A stretch of 45,312 nt of DNA, taken from contig CACOMO010000001.1 in NCBI GenBank assembly GCA_902628335.1, positions 1-45,312 on the forward strand. The letters are read 5' to 3'. The first letter of the stretch is position 1; the number at the start of each line of letters is the position of its first letter. The translations under genes and the position numbers were made by a program. The notes below the pieces were generated by a model. The model did no database searches, was not told the origin of the DNA, and was given only the letters and a program-made list of their open reading frames with translations. Shown here in pieces: positions 1 to 8,248 of this stretch. This DNA is from an uncultured Gammaproteobacteria bacterium (lineage in GTDB: Bacteria; Pseudomonadota; Gammaproteobacteria; GCA-002705445; GCA-002716945).

Positions 1-298
1 CAAGGGAAACACAAAATTTATTTTGTAATAAATCTAAAAAAGTATAACAATTTTTCTGCGCTAATGGTTCACCTCCAGTTACTGTTACAAATGAGGTGTT
101 ATAATCGGAAATCTTCGATATTATATTTTCGAATGAGATTACTTTTCCATCTTTAAATGCGTAGCTTGTGTCACAATATGAACACCTTAATGGGCATCCT
201 GCCAATCTTATAAAAATAGTAGGTTCACCTGCAGTAAGACTCTCGCCTTGTATAGAGTAAAATATCTCATTAATTAATAGAGTATTTGTTTTAGACAC
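1..298 (-). CDS. queE: 7-carboxy-7-deazaguanine synthase QueE, N-terminal part (cut by window edge)
   Basis: QueE is a radical-SAM enzyme that makes 7-carboxy-7-deazaguanine, the ring-contracted precursor of queuosine. Only the first 99 codons are present; the rest lies beyond base 1. They contain the motif INEIFYSIQGES, the substrate-binding GEP, and the cluster motif CPLRCSYCDTSYAF, whose CxxxCxxC followed by DTxYA separates QueE from NrdG-type activases. TVTGGEPLAQ is the next family block. The only sensible start is a GTG at 296-298, which overlaps the ruvC stop by eight bases (GTGTCTAA), with AAAGAG a little upstream as a weak ribosome binding site. Translational coupling to ruvC is inferred from the overlap. 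Function is secure; the C-terminal half cannot be judged. Confidence 0.9.
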   Translation of the reverse strand, partial: MSKTNTLLINEIFYSIQGESLTAGEPTIFIRLAGCPLRCSYCDTSYAFKDGKVISFENIISKISDYNTSFVTVTGGEPLAQKNCYTFLDLLQNKFCVSL

Positions 299-788
299 TT
301 TCAATATCTCTTTCATTATCAAGGATCGTCCTACCATGACTTATTGCTACTGCCAGTGCATCGGATGCGTCTATCTCTAACTCATATTTTACCTTTAGGA
401 TTTTTTTTACTCTATCCCTCACGACCTCCTTATCAGAGGCTCCGTTATCAGTCACTAACATTTTTACACGTCTAGGAGAATATTCAAAAATTTCTAAATC
501 AGCTCTACTACAAGCACACACCGCAGCACCTCGTGATTGTCCAAGTTTAATTGCTGTTGCAGCATTAACACTAAAAAAAACCGATTCAATAGCAACATGA
601 TCAGGTTTAAATTCTCGGATTATTCTCTCAGTCTCATAATTTATTTTTGCCAATTTTACGGTATATTTATTTTTTAGCCCAGTTTTAATAATTGAGTGGT
701 GTAAATACTTTAGTTTTGAGCCTGTTAAAGATATTATGCCAAATCCTGTAATATTTGTGCCTGGGTCTATTCCTAAGATCTTTATCAT
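291..788 (-). CDS. ruvC: Holliday junction endodeoxyribonuclease RuvC
   Basis: RuvC cuts four-way junctions at the end of homologous recombination, acting as a dimer with the RuvAB motor. The 165-residue protein has the family's normal length. The four acidic catalytic residues are all visible: D8 in ILGIDPG, E68 in VAIES, and D140 and D143 in EIDASDALAVA. The SVNAATAIKLGQSRGA helix is also well kept. It starts one base after the yebC stop, so the two are read together. In most gammaproteobacteria ruvA and ruvB follow ruvC; here queE follows instead, so ruvAB must lie elsewhere if present. Confidence 0.97.
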   Translation of the reverse strand: MIKILGIDPGTNITGFGIISLTGSKLKYLHHSIIKTGLKNKYTVKLAKINYETERIIREFKPDHVAIESVFFSVNAATAIKLGQSRGAAVCACSRADLEIFEYSPRRVKMLVTDNGASDKEVVRDRVKKILKVKYELEIDASDALAVAISHGRTILDNERDIESV

Positions 789-789
789 T

Positions 790-1503
790 TCAGCCGTTTG
801 AGATATTCATATAAACATTCTGAACATCATCTAATTCTTCCAGCTTGTTAAGAAGATTCATTGCCTTCTCATACTCATCTTTGTCAACATCAATGAAACT
901 GGAAGCTTCCATCACTATTTCCTCATCGTGAGTCATCATGTCTCTATCTTCAAAGTACTTTTTTACCTCAAAGAGCTGCTTAGGTTCTGTAAAAACTATA
1001 CAGTTATCAGAATGACACTCATAGTCGATTAGATTTATATTATCAATATGTTCAAATAATACATCTTCAGTTAGATTTGTTATTCTTAACAGACCCATCC
1101 TTTTGAACATATGTGCAACAGAACCTTTTGTACCTAAGCTTCCTCCATTTTTTGAAAGTACATTTCTAACCTCAGATACTGTTCTATTTTTATTGTCAGT
1201 CAAACAATTAACTATAAGAGCAATACCCTTCGGCCCATAACCTTCGTAAACAATTTCCTCGAAATTCTGATTATCCTGACCTGATGCCTTCTTAATAGCC
1301 CTCTCTAACGTATCTTTAGGGACATTTGCAGAGTTTGCTTTTGAAATTGCTAGTCGTAATCTTGAATTAGATGATGCGTCAGCGCCACCAAGTCTTGCAG
1401 CAACGCTCACTTCTCTGATAATTTTTGTAAATATTTTACCTCTTTTGTTATCCTGAGCTTTTTTGCGGTGTTGAATATTTGCCCATTTACTATGACCGGC
1501 CAT
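790..1503 (-). CDS. yebC: YebC/PmpR (TACO1) family protein
   Basis: Member of the YebC/TACO1 family, with members described as DNA-binding transcriptional regulators and, more recently, as ribosome-associated factors easing translation of difficult sequences. The 237 residues open with the diagnostic MAGHSKWANIQHRKKAQDN, followed by FTKIIREVSVAAR and the central YEGYGPKGIALIV block. The acidic C-terminal third (EELDDVQNVYMN) is typical. The start ATG shares its A with the nadA stop (TAATG), which fixes the start and indicates coupling. yebC directly before ruvC is the standard proteobacterial order. Confidence 0.96.
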   Translation of the reverse strand: MAGHSKWANIQHRKKAQDNKRGKIFTKIIREVSVAARLGGADASSNSRLRLAISKANSANVPKDTLERAIKKASGQDNQNFEEIVYEGYGPKGIALIVNCLTDNKNRTVSEVRNVLSKNGGSLGTKGSVAHMFKRMGLLRITNLTEDVLFEHIDNINLIDYECHSDNCIVFTEPKQLFEVKKYFEDRDMMTHDEEIVMEASSFIDVDKDEYEKAMNLLNKLEELDDVQNVYMNISNG

Positions 1504-2486
1504 TATGATGCCTTTGTTATTAACATTTTTTCTCTAAAACTCACCATGCGAGATATTGATTTTTGAGCACTATTGATAATATGTTTAGGTATGTGTATCT
1601 CATTCTCATCGTTAGTCAGAACTGACAATATTTTATCTAGTGAATTAAGTTTCATCCAGGGACACCTGCCGCAACTCTTACATGATGCTCCCTCACCTGC
1701 AGTAGGTGCTTCTATAAATATTTTATTCGGAGATAACTTCTTCATTTGATAAAAAATTCCTTTTTCCGTAGCAACAATTATGTATTTCTTTTTACTATCT
1801 TTTGAAGCTTGAATTAGTCTAGATGTAGAACCAACGACATCAGCAAGGCTTATAATACTTCTTGGTGATTCAGGATGAACAAGAACATCACAATCTGGAT
1901 ATTCATGAATCATCTTTTTTAATTCTGAGGATTTATATTCTTCGTGTACAATACATGAACCATTCCATAGAATCATGTCTGCTCCAGTTCTATCAATTAT
2001 GTATTGTCCTAGATACTTGTCAGGAGCCCATATTAGTTTTTTTCCAAGTGAAGTTAAATATTCTATAAGTGAAACTGCTATACTTGATGTTACTACCCAA
2101 TCTGCAATAGATTTAACTCTAGCACTTGTATTTGCATAAACGACCACTTCTCTATCTGGATGCTTTGAACAAAAATATTTAAATTCATCAAAGTCACAAC
2201 CAACATCTAATGAACATGTTGCAGTTGGATCTAAAACATAAATATTTTTCTCAGGGCTCAATATTTTTGCTGTTTCTCCCATGAATTTCACTCCAGCTAC
2301 AACCAGTGACGACTCAGGTTGCTTTTGACCAAATCGAGCCATCTCTAGACTATCGCTCACTAAGCCACCTGTGTCTTCTGCCATTTTTTGAACAGACTGA
2401 TCTACGTAATAATGTGCAATTAACTTAGCATCATGTTCTCTTAGGAGGTTCTTAATCTCATATAAGTATTGTTCGTAGCTCTTCAT
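1503..2486 (-). CDS. nadA: Quinolinate synthase NadA
   Basis: NadA condenses iminoaspartate with dihydroxyacetone phosphate to quinolinate for de novo NAD synthesis, using a [4Fe-4S] cluster. The 327-residue protein shows the three pseudo-symmetric domains of the family: LIAHYYVDQSVQKMAEDTGG near residue 25, DPTATCSLDVGCDF, WNGSCIVHEEY, and the C-terminal cysteine patch CKSCGRCPWM. One cysteine from each of the last three regions is expected to bind the cluster. It overlaps aspS by four bases (ATGA) and touches yebC (TAATG). NadA inside an aspS-yebC-ruvC string is not the usual order. NadE, which finishes NAD, is also in this window, 9 kb away. Confidence 0.96.
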   Translation of the reverse strand: MKSYEQYLYEIKNLLREHDAKLIAHYYVDQSVQKMAEDTGGLVSDSLEMARFGQKQPESSLVVAGVKFMGETAKILSPEKNIYVLDPTATCSLDVGCDFDEFKYFCSKHPDREVVVYANTSARVKSIADWVVTSSIAVSLIEYLTSLGKKLIWAPDKYLGQYIIDRTGADMILWNGSCIVHEEYKSSELKKMIHEYPDCDVLVHPESPRSIISLADVVGSTSRLIQASKDSKKKYIIVATEKGIFYQMKKLSPNKIFIEAPTAGEGASCKSCGRCPWMKLNSLDKILSVLTNDENEIHIPKHIINSAQKSISRMVSFREKMLITKAS

Positions 2487-4249
2487 TCGTCTGTACTCTC
2501 TATTTTAAGTGATAGTTCATCTAATTGTAAATCGCTTATTGATGAGGGTGCATTAGTCAACAAACATGAAGAAGACTGAGTTTTAGGAAAAGCAATTACA
2601 TCCCTTATACTGTTTGCCTCAAGTAGTAACATGGCCAATCTGTCGATACCGAATGCTATTCCACCATGAGGAGGACACCCATAAGATAGGGCTTCAATAA
2701 AGAAACCGAATTTAGACTCGATCTCATCTTGTGATAATTTAAGAAGTTCAAAAACTTTCCTCTGAATTGATGGATTGTGAATCCTGATTGACCCGCCACC
2801 TATCTCATTTCCATTAAGAACTAAGTCATAGGCTCTAGATTTAATATTAAGGACGTCATCTAAGTTGAGATCTTCATCATGAGCAGGAGATGTAAATGGA
2901 TGATGTAAGGATGTGAGACTGTTAGACCCATCAATTTTTTCAAATAATGGATAATCTGTTACCCATAGGAACTTCCAGTCAGGTTTAATGAGATCTAAGT
3001 TTTCCCCAAGTTTTTTAATGAGTGTAGACATAGACGTATTAACAATATTTACTTTATCTGCTGAAAAGAAGATGATGTCGCCATCTTTCGAGTTAGTTAA
3101 TTTGATTATATTGTTCACAACATCAGGACCGAGAAATTTTTTTATTGGTGATGTAATTCCATTATCATAATCTGAAATACAATCACATTTCAAATATGCT
3201 AAACCTTTTGCACCACAACTAATTACAAGTTGTGTTAATTCATCAATTTCCTTTCTTGAAAGTTTGCCACCACCAGGTGCTTTAAGAGCCACAATTCTAG
3301 AATCTTCTTTATTTACATGATCTGAAAAAACTTTAAATTCAACTTTATTAACTAGTTCTTTTATATCTAACAAAGTTAGTGGATTTCTTAAATCAGGTTT
3401 GTCACATCCGTATTTCTCGAGTGCATCGGAATATGATATTTTTTCGAAAATACCAATATCTTCATTTAAGATGTCCTTAAATACTTTTTTAAAAAGTTTC
3501 TCAATCAATTCAGCAATAATATTTTCGTCAGCAAAGGCTAATTCTACATCAAGCTGAGTAAACTCCGGTTGTCTATCTGCCCTCAAATCCTCATCTCTAA
3601 AACACCTCGCGATTTGAAAATACTTATTTATTCCCCCTATCATTAAAGTTTGTTTAAAAATTTGCGGTGATTGAGGTAAAGCAAAAAAATCTCCAGGGTG
3701 CATCCTGCTTGGTACTAGATAATCTCTCGCACCTTCTGGGGTAGTTTTAGTCAAAATGGGAGTCTCAATATCAATGAAATCATGTGAGTAAAAGAAGTTT
3801 CTTATCGACTCAATAAGTTTTGATCTTAAATGAATGTTTTTTTGAAGTTGCTCACCTCTCATATCTATATATCTATATTTGAGCCTTTGGTCCTCATTTA
3901 CAGACAGATCATTAATTGAGAATGGTGGTGTTTTAGATTCATTTAATAATTTTATTTTATCCACGACTAACTCAACATTACCAGAGATCAGTTTTTCATT
4001 AATATTTTCTTTTGAACGTTCGCGGACTACGCCAGATACTTCAACTACATACTCACTTCTAAGTCTTTCTGCAATAATAAATGAATCTTTATTTTCTGGA
4101 TTGAAAACTATCTGGATTATGTTATTAGAGACACGCAGATCTATAAAGATTACCCCTCCATGATCTCTGCGTTTATTCACCCAGCCAGCAATAGTTACGT
4201 TTTTACCGATACTGTCTTGGTCAATTTGATATTCGTATAATGATTTCAT
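2483..4249 (-). CDS. aspS: Aspartate--tRNA ligase (possibly nondiscriminating)
   Basis: Class II aminoacyl-tRNA synthetase of 588 residues, the normal bacterial length. Domains in order are an N-terminal OB-fold that binds the anticodon (about residues 1-105), a catalytic core with motif 2 FRDEDLRADRQPEFTQLD, the bacterial GAD insertion (about 290-410, including VALKAPGGGKLS), and motif 3 GGIAFGIDRLAMLL. Residue 30 is histidine in KRRDHGGVIF. In characterised enzymes histidine at this place goes with charging both tRNA-Asp and tRNA-Asn, whereas E. coli has leucine, so this enzyme may be nondiscriminating. It lies 22 bases after fmdB and leads the nadA-yebC-ruvC-queE string. Confidence 0.97.
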   Translation of the reverse strand: MKSLYEYQIDQDSIGKNVTIAGWVNKRRDHGGVIFIDLRVSNNIIQIVFNPENKDSFIIAERLRSEYVVEVSGVVRERSKENINEKLISGNVELVVDKIKLLNESKTPPFSINDLSVNEDQRLKYRYIDMRGEQLQKNIHLRSKLIESIRNFFYSHDFIDIETPILTKTTPEGARDYLVPSRMHPGDFFALPQSPQIFKQTLMIGGINKYFQIARCFRDEDLRADRQPEFTQLDVELAFADENIIAELIEKLFKKVFKDILNEDIGIFEKISYSDALEKYGCDKPDLRNPLTLLDIKELVNKVEFKVFSDHVNKEDSRIVALKAPGGGKLSRKEIDELTQLVISCGAKGLAYLKCDCISDYDNGITSPIKKFLGPDVVNNIIKLTNSKDGDIIFFSADKVNIVNTSMSTLIKKLGENLDLIKPDWKFLWVTDYPLFEKIDGSNSLTSLHHPFTSPAHDEDLNLDDVLNIKSRAYDLVLNGNEIGGGSIRIHNPSIQRKVFELLKLSQDEIESKFGFFIEALSYGCPPHGGIAFGIDRLAMLLLEANSIRDVIAFPKTQSSSCLLTNAPSSISDLQLDELSLKIESTDE

Positions 4250-4271
4250 AAAATTTGTTTAGACAAGAGGT

Positions 4272-4496
4272 TTAGCTCTCATTATTATCTTTGGTATTCT
4301 TTTTACTTACTTTGTTTTTAAAGTCAGTTTCATACCATCCAGAACCTTTCAAACGGAACCCTGATGTTGATATTATTTTTATTACACAGTTTTGTTTTCC
4401 ACATAATGCACAGGTATTTAACGCGCCCTCTGTTATACTCTGAAAGTACTCAAAAGTCCCGTTACATTCATTGCATTTATATTCGTATATTGGCAT
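4272..4496 (-). CDS. FmdB-family small zinc-ribbon protein
   Basis: Small regulatory-type protein of 74 residues from the FmdB family (putative regulator, zinc ribbon). The N-terminal MPIYEYKCNECNGTFE and a second CALC pair (CxxC...CxxC) form a zinc ribbon, followed by the conserved SGFRLKGSGWYETDF box. The basic, low-complexity tail is typical. The founding member was found beside a formamidase gene in a methylotroph, but most family members have no tested function. A position just upstream of aspS is common in proteobacteria. It is the first gene of the leftward string and is divergent from the cytochrome pair. Confidence 0.9.
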   Translation of the reverse strand: MPIYEYKCNECNGTFEYFQSITEGALNTCALCGKQNCVIKIISTSGFRLKGSGWYETDFKNKVSKKNTKDNNES

Positions 4497-4553
4497 CTTT
4501 CTCAGAGTATATCATACAAAAAAAATGAAGTTTTATCTCTATCAAATTTAGTG

Positions 4554-4559
4554 TATAAT
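4554..4559 (+). promoter_or_regulatory. Putative -10 box for the cytochrome c pair
   Basis: TATAAT lies 17 bases before the first cytochrome ATG in the 80-base divergent spacer. No convincing -35 hexamer stands at the right distance (TTTTAT at 4531 is weak), so only the -10 element is claimed. Confidence 0.4.
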
Positions 4560-4576
4560 CCTCTCGTAAATAGGTT

Positions 4577-4891
4577 ATGAAATCAACAATAAAATTTTCT
4601 ACAATTTTAGCATTTTTATCAATATCTTGCCTAAGTTTGGCTGATGATTTTTCAGCAGGAAAAACAAAATCAGAGACATGTCTGGGTTGCCACGCGATCC
4701 CTGGATACAATAACGTATATCCCACATATAAAGTACCTAAATTAGCTGGTCAACATGCAGACTATATCATCAGTGCACTAAAAGCTTACCAAACTAAAGA
4801 AAGGAAGCATCAGACTATGCATGCCAATGCAATGGGTTTGACGGAGGAGGATATGAAAGACATTGCTGAATACTTTGAGTCTTTAAAATGA
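4577..4891 (+). CDS. Periplasmic monohaem cytochrome c, first of a pair
   Basis: A 104-residue class I cytochrome c. An N-terminal signal peptide (about residues 1-22, ending in SLA) sends it to the periplasm. The haem-binding motif is CLGCH with cysteines 35 and 38 and histidine 39. The later KLAGQHADYI and GLTEEDMKDIAEYF blocks match the cytochrome c4/c553 fold, with a methionine before the last helix as probable sixth ligand. It overlaps the next cytochrome by four bases (ATGA). The two proteins look like the separated halves of a dihaem c4-type cytochrome. The electron donor and acceptor cannot be told from the sequence. Confidence 0.88.
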   Translation: MKSTIKFSTILAFLSISCLSLADDFSAGKTKSETCLGCHAIPGYNNVYPTYKVPKLAGQHADYIISALKAYQTKERKHQTMHANAMGLTEEDMKDIAEYFESLK

Positions 4892-5217
4892 TAAAAATTG
4901 CTAATACTTCTATTATTATATTAATACTCACTTTTACTTATCAAGTACATGCCGGCAGTTATCAAGCTGGAAAGGAAAAGTCTCAAGTCTGTGCTGCCTG
5001 CCATGGTGCAGATGGAATCTCTCAAATCAAGATGTATCCAATATTAGCTGGTCAACATAAGAATTATCTTATTCATGCTCTGAATGAATATAGATCTGGT
5101 ATCCGGGACAATGTTGTAATGAAAGGTTTCGCTGCTGGTTTATCTGATCAAGACATAGCTGACTTGTCGCAATATTTCTCTATGCAGCAAGGCCTAAAGA
5201 TTCCACCACTAAAATGA
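4888..5217 (+). CDS. Periplasmic monohaem cytochrome c, second of a pair
   Basis: A 109-residue class I cytochrome c with signal peptide (about 1-22, ending in VHA) and haem motif CAACH at the same residue numbers (35-39) as its partner. MYPILAGQHKNYL and AAGLSDQDIADLSQYF are strongly c4-like, and VVMKGF supplies a possible methionine ligand. It is closer to the c4 consensus than its upstream neighbour. It is coupled to that neighbour by an ATGA overlap, so the pair is made together. It ends three bases from the convergent RND pump gene. Confidence 0.9.
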   Translation: MIKIANTSIIILILTFTYQVHAGSYQAGKEKSQVCAACHGADGISQIKMYPILAGQHKNYLIHALNEYRSGIRDNVVMKGFAAGLSDQDIADLSQYFSMQQGLKIPPLK

Positions 5218-5220
5218 TAA

Positions 5221-8200
5221 TTATTTTTCAATAAGTCTATATAATGCAGGCACTAAGTATAGCGTTATTAAGGATGATATAGCTATCCCACCCAGAACAA
5301 CGATAGCCATTGAATATCTACTCTCAGATCCGGCTCCAGTACTTAAAACAAGAGGTATTGCTCCTAATAATGTAGATATAGTTGTCATCATAACCGGTCT
5401 TAGTCTTATCATTGAAGATTGTACAATTGCCTCTTCAATCGCTAGGCCTTCCCGTCTTAGTTGATTTGCAAACTCTACTACAAGAATTCCGTTTTTTGCA
5501 ATCAAGCCTATTAGCATCAAGAATCCTATTTGACTGTATACATTAATTGAAGTACCTGTTAAAAAAAGCGTATATAATCCAGACGTTAGAGCTACAGGTA
5601 CTGTTAAGATAATTGTTAATGGATTTTTAAAACTCTCAAATTGTGCGGATAGTACTAAATAAACAACTAGTACTGCGAATAAAATAGTAATAAGTAAGCT
5701 ACCACCAGATTCAAAATACTCCTTAGAGGTTCCACTATAACTAATTTTCGCATTACCAGGAAGAATCTTATTTGTAAGATTTGTTATCTCTTTCAATGCA
5801 TCACCTAGAGGATAACCTGGTAGAAGAGATGCTGAAAATATTGTTGACGGCATTCTATTTATTCTTTTTAATGTCTCACTAGAAGAGGTTTCACTCAAGC
5901 TTACAAGGTTAGAAATAGGTATTAGAGATTCAGTTGTTGGGGATTTTATATAAACATTGTCTAGATTATCAGGGGTCATTCTAAAATAATTCTCGGCTTG
6001 TAAGATCACATTATATGTAAGTCCATCTGATGCGTATGTTGTGATTTTATTTGCAGCAAATAGTGTCTCTATGGTTGTACTTATCTCATTAGCATTAATT
6101 GACAACTCGTAAGCTCTATCCCTATCTATAGATAGATTAATTCTTGGATTAGTTAGCTTGTAATCAATATTTGGATTCTTGAAATTCATAGTTTCAGTAC
6201 TTTTTAGCAGTGTATTTCCCCACTCATTTATATCTTCATAATTATTACCGCTTATTACTAATTGAAGACCAGGTTTAAAATTACTACCTCCTAGACTAGG
6301 TGGATTAATGGCAATGACTCTTGCTCCTGGGATAGATATAAGTTTTGGAAATATTTCGGCAACTATCTCTCTTTGATGTCGTCTATCGCTCCATGGTGTA
6401 AGTGTGGCAAATAAATAAGCAGTATTAACAGCACCTGGCTGACCTGAGAATCCAGGTGCTACAACAGCGAATAATTTTTTAATTTCATTGTCGTTTTTAT
6501 ATGGTATTAAATATTCTTCAACTTGTTTTACTATTCTATCAGTATATTGAAGTGTTGAACCCTCTGGAGTAGAGACAACAATAATAAAAACACCTCGATC
6601 CTCAGTTGGTGCGAGTTCTTTTTGTATCACTTGAAATAAAACTAGAGACACTATTATAACAACAATAGAGAATATAAAGACTTTTTTTGGGTTATTCTGC
6701 GATTTGATCAATGAATCTTTATAGAATTTTCTAAATTTTATTATTGAATCAGGTTCTGCATCTGCAGATTTCACATTCTTGAATAATCTAGAGCATAACA
6801 TTGGTGTAAGTGTAAGTGCGACTATACTAGAGAAAATTACAGCGAATGATAAAACCACACCAAATTCAATAAATAGCCTACCAGTCTTTCCCTCCATGAA
6901 TGAGAGAGGAAGAAAAACACTCACAAGAACTACTGTAGTTGCAATCACGACAAATGTAATTTGTTTAGTTCCTAAAATAGATGCATCATAAACGGACTCA
7001 CCTTCATCTATTCTCCTTTTAATATTCTCCAAAACAACTATAGAGTCATCAACTATTAATCCAATCGCTAATACTAACGCTAAGAAAGTTAAAACATTCA
7101 ATGAAAAACCTAATATATAAATTATGTAAAACGTGGCAACAACTGATATTGGTATTGTAATTGCAGGTATGAGTGTAGCACTAGGAGAACGAAGAAAATA
7201 AAAAATAACTGCTATCACCATTAACATAGATATGAAAAGAGCAAGTCTTACTTGAAAAATAGATTCTTTCACGAATACAGATTGATCATAACCAATATCC
7301 ATAGTTATATTTTTAGGCAATGATGGTCTAATGAGCTCTAACTCTCTTTTTACAGCATCTGCTACTTTTAACACATTTGATTTCGTTTGTCTTACAATGC
7401 CAAGACCGATTGCATCTTCTCCATTTGCTCTGAGAAAACCTCGCTCAGTTTCTGCTCCTATCTCAATTCTTGCAATATCATCCAAGGTAATTTTCTTACC
7501 ATCAATATTCTTGATCAATAGATTTTTAAATTCATTTATAGATGATAATTTTGATGTCATCTGAAGATCTAATTCTCTATTTGTAGAATCTAGACGGCCA
7601 GCAGGTTTCTCAACATTTTCTCTATTAATCGAAATCAGAATATCATTAACAGTAATACTTCTAGCTGACATTTCATCAGGGTTTAACCATATACGAACTG
7701 CATATTTTCTCTCACCACCTATGGTTATAGATGCTACTCCCGGTAAAATCGATAGACGGTCTATGATATTTCTATCAAGGTAATCATTTAGCTGTATACT
7801 TGTGAGCTGATTACTTGAAAATCCAATCCACATAACTGCCCTTGCATCAGTATCTGATTTTGATACTCTTGGTTGCTCTGCATTCCTGGGTAATTTAGAG
7901 AGTGCTCTACTAACTTTCTCTCTGACATCATTAGCGGCGGAATCCATATCACGTGAAAGATCAAACTCAACTTTAATACTTGAAAACTCATTCTGACTTT
8001 CTGATCTAATCTCTTTGATATTAGATATTCCTGATATAGAGTCTTCAAGTATCTGTGTTACATCCCTCTCCATTATTTCTGCTGATGCACCTCTATAAAT
8101 TGTAGAGACAGTCACGACTGGTTTATCAATGTCTGGATATTCACGTATTGAAAGCTTATCGTACGATACCAATCCTAGAATGATAAGGAATAAACTAATT

Positions 8201-8247
8201 ACTATTGCAAGTACCGGTCTATTGACTGTTATTTCAGAGATATGCAT
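5221..8247 (-). CDS. RND-family efflux transporter permease (HAE-1 type)
   Basis: Inner-membrane proton-driven drug or solute exporter of the AcrB/MexB superfamily; 1008 residues, within the family's usual range. It begins with the cytoplasmic segment and first membrane helix (ITVNRPVLAIVISLFLIILG), then the first large periplasmic loop and helices 2-6. GLIVDDSIVVLENIKRR in the fourth helix carries the two adjacent aspartates of the proton relay. The second periplasmic loop and closing helices (ARNGILVVEFANQ-like block, then RLRPVMMTTIST) complete the duplicated fold. It starts one base after the adaptor gene. No outer-membrane channel gene is in the window, so a TolC-like partner must be elsewhere. 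Substrate unknown. Confidence 0.95.
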   Translation of the reverse strand: MHISEITVNRPVLAIVISLFLIILGLVSYDKLSIREYPDIDKPVVTVSTIYRGASAEIMERDVTQILEDSISGISNIKEIRSESQNEFSSIKVEFDLSRDMDSAANDVREKVSRALSKLPRNAEQPRVSKSDTDARAVMWIGFSSNQLTSIQLNDYLDRNIIDRLSILPGVASITIGGERKYAVRIWLNPDEMSARSITVNDILISINRENVEKPAGRLDSTNRELDLQMTSKLSSINEFKNLLIKNIDGKKITLDDIARIEIGAETERGFLRANGEDAIGLGIVRQTKSNVLKVADAVKRELELIRPSLPKNITMDIGYDQSVFVKESIFQVRLALFISMLMVIAVIFYFLRSPSATLIPAITIPISVVATFYIIYILGFSLNVLTFLALVLAIGLIVDDSIVVLENIKRRIDEGESVYDASILGTKQITFVVIATTVVLVSVFLPLSFMEGKTGRLFIEFGVVLSFAVIFSSIVALTLTPMLCSRLFKNVKSADAEPDSIIKFRKFYKDSLIKSQNNPKKVFIFSIVVIIVSLVLFQVIQKELAPTEDRGVFIIVVSTPEGSTLQYTDRIVKQVEEYLIPYKNDNEIKKLFAVVAPGFSGQPGAVNTAYLFATLTPWSDRRHQREIVAEIFPKLISIPGARVIAINPPSLGGSNFKPGLQLVISGNNYEDINEWGNTLLKSTETMNFKNPNIDYKLTNPRINLSIDRDRAYELSINANEISTTIETLFAANKITTYASDGLTYNVILQAENYFRMTPDNLDNVYIKSPTTESLIPISNLVSLSETSSSETLKRINRMPSTIFSASLLPGYPLGDALKEITNLTNKILPGNAKISYSGTSKEYFESGGSLLITILFAVLVVYLVLSAQFESFKNPLTIILTVPVALTSGLYTLFLTGTSINVYSQIGFLMLIGLIAKNGILVVEFANQLRREGLAIEEAIVQSSMIRLRPVMMTTISTLLGAIPLVLSTGAGSESRYSMAIVVLGGIAISSLITLYLVPALYRLIEK

Positions 8248-8248
8248 A

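Noticed and set aside
4477-4725. ORF of 82 codons on the minus strand across the fmdB-cytochrome spacer
   Set aside because: It is antisense to the signal peptide and haem region of the first cytochrome, has no family resemblance, and would overlap fmdB.
7331-7564. Plus-strand ORFs inside the RND pump, aspS, ftsZ and pabB genes
   Set aside because: They are antisense shadows of strongly conserved genes, without start signals or recognisable domains.
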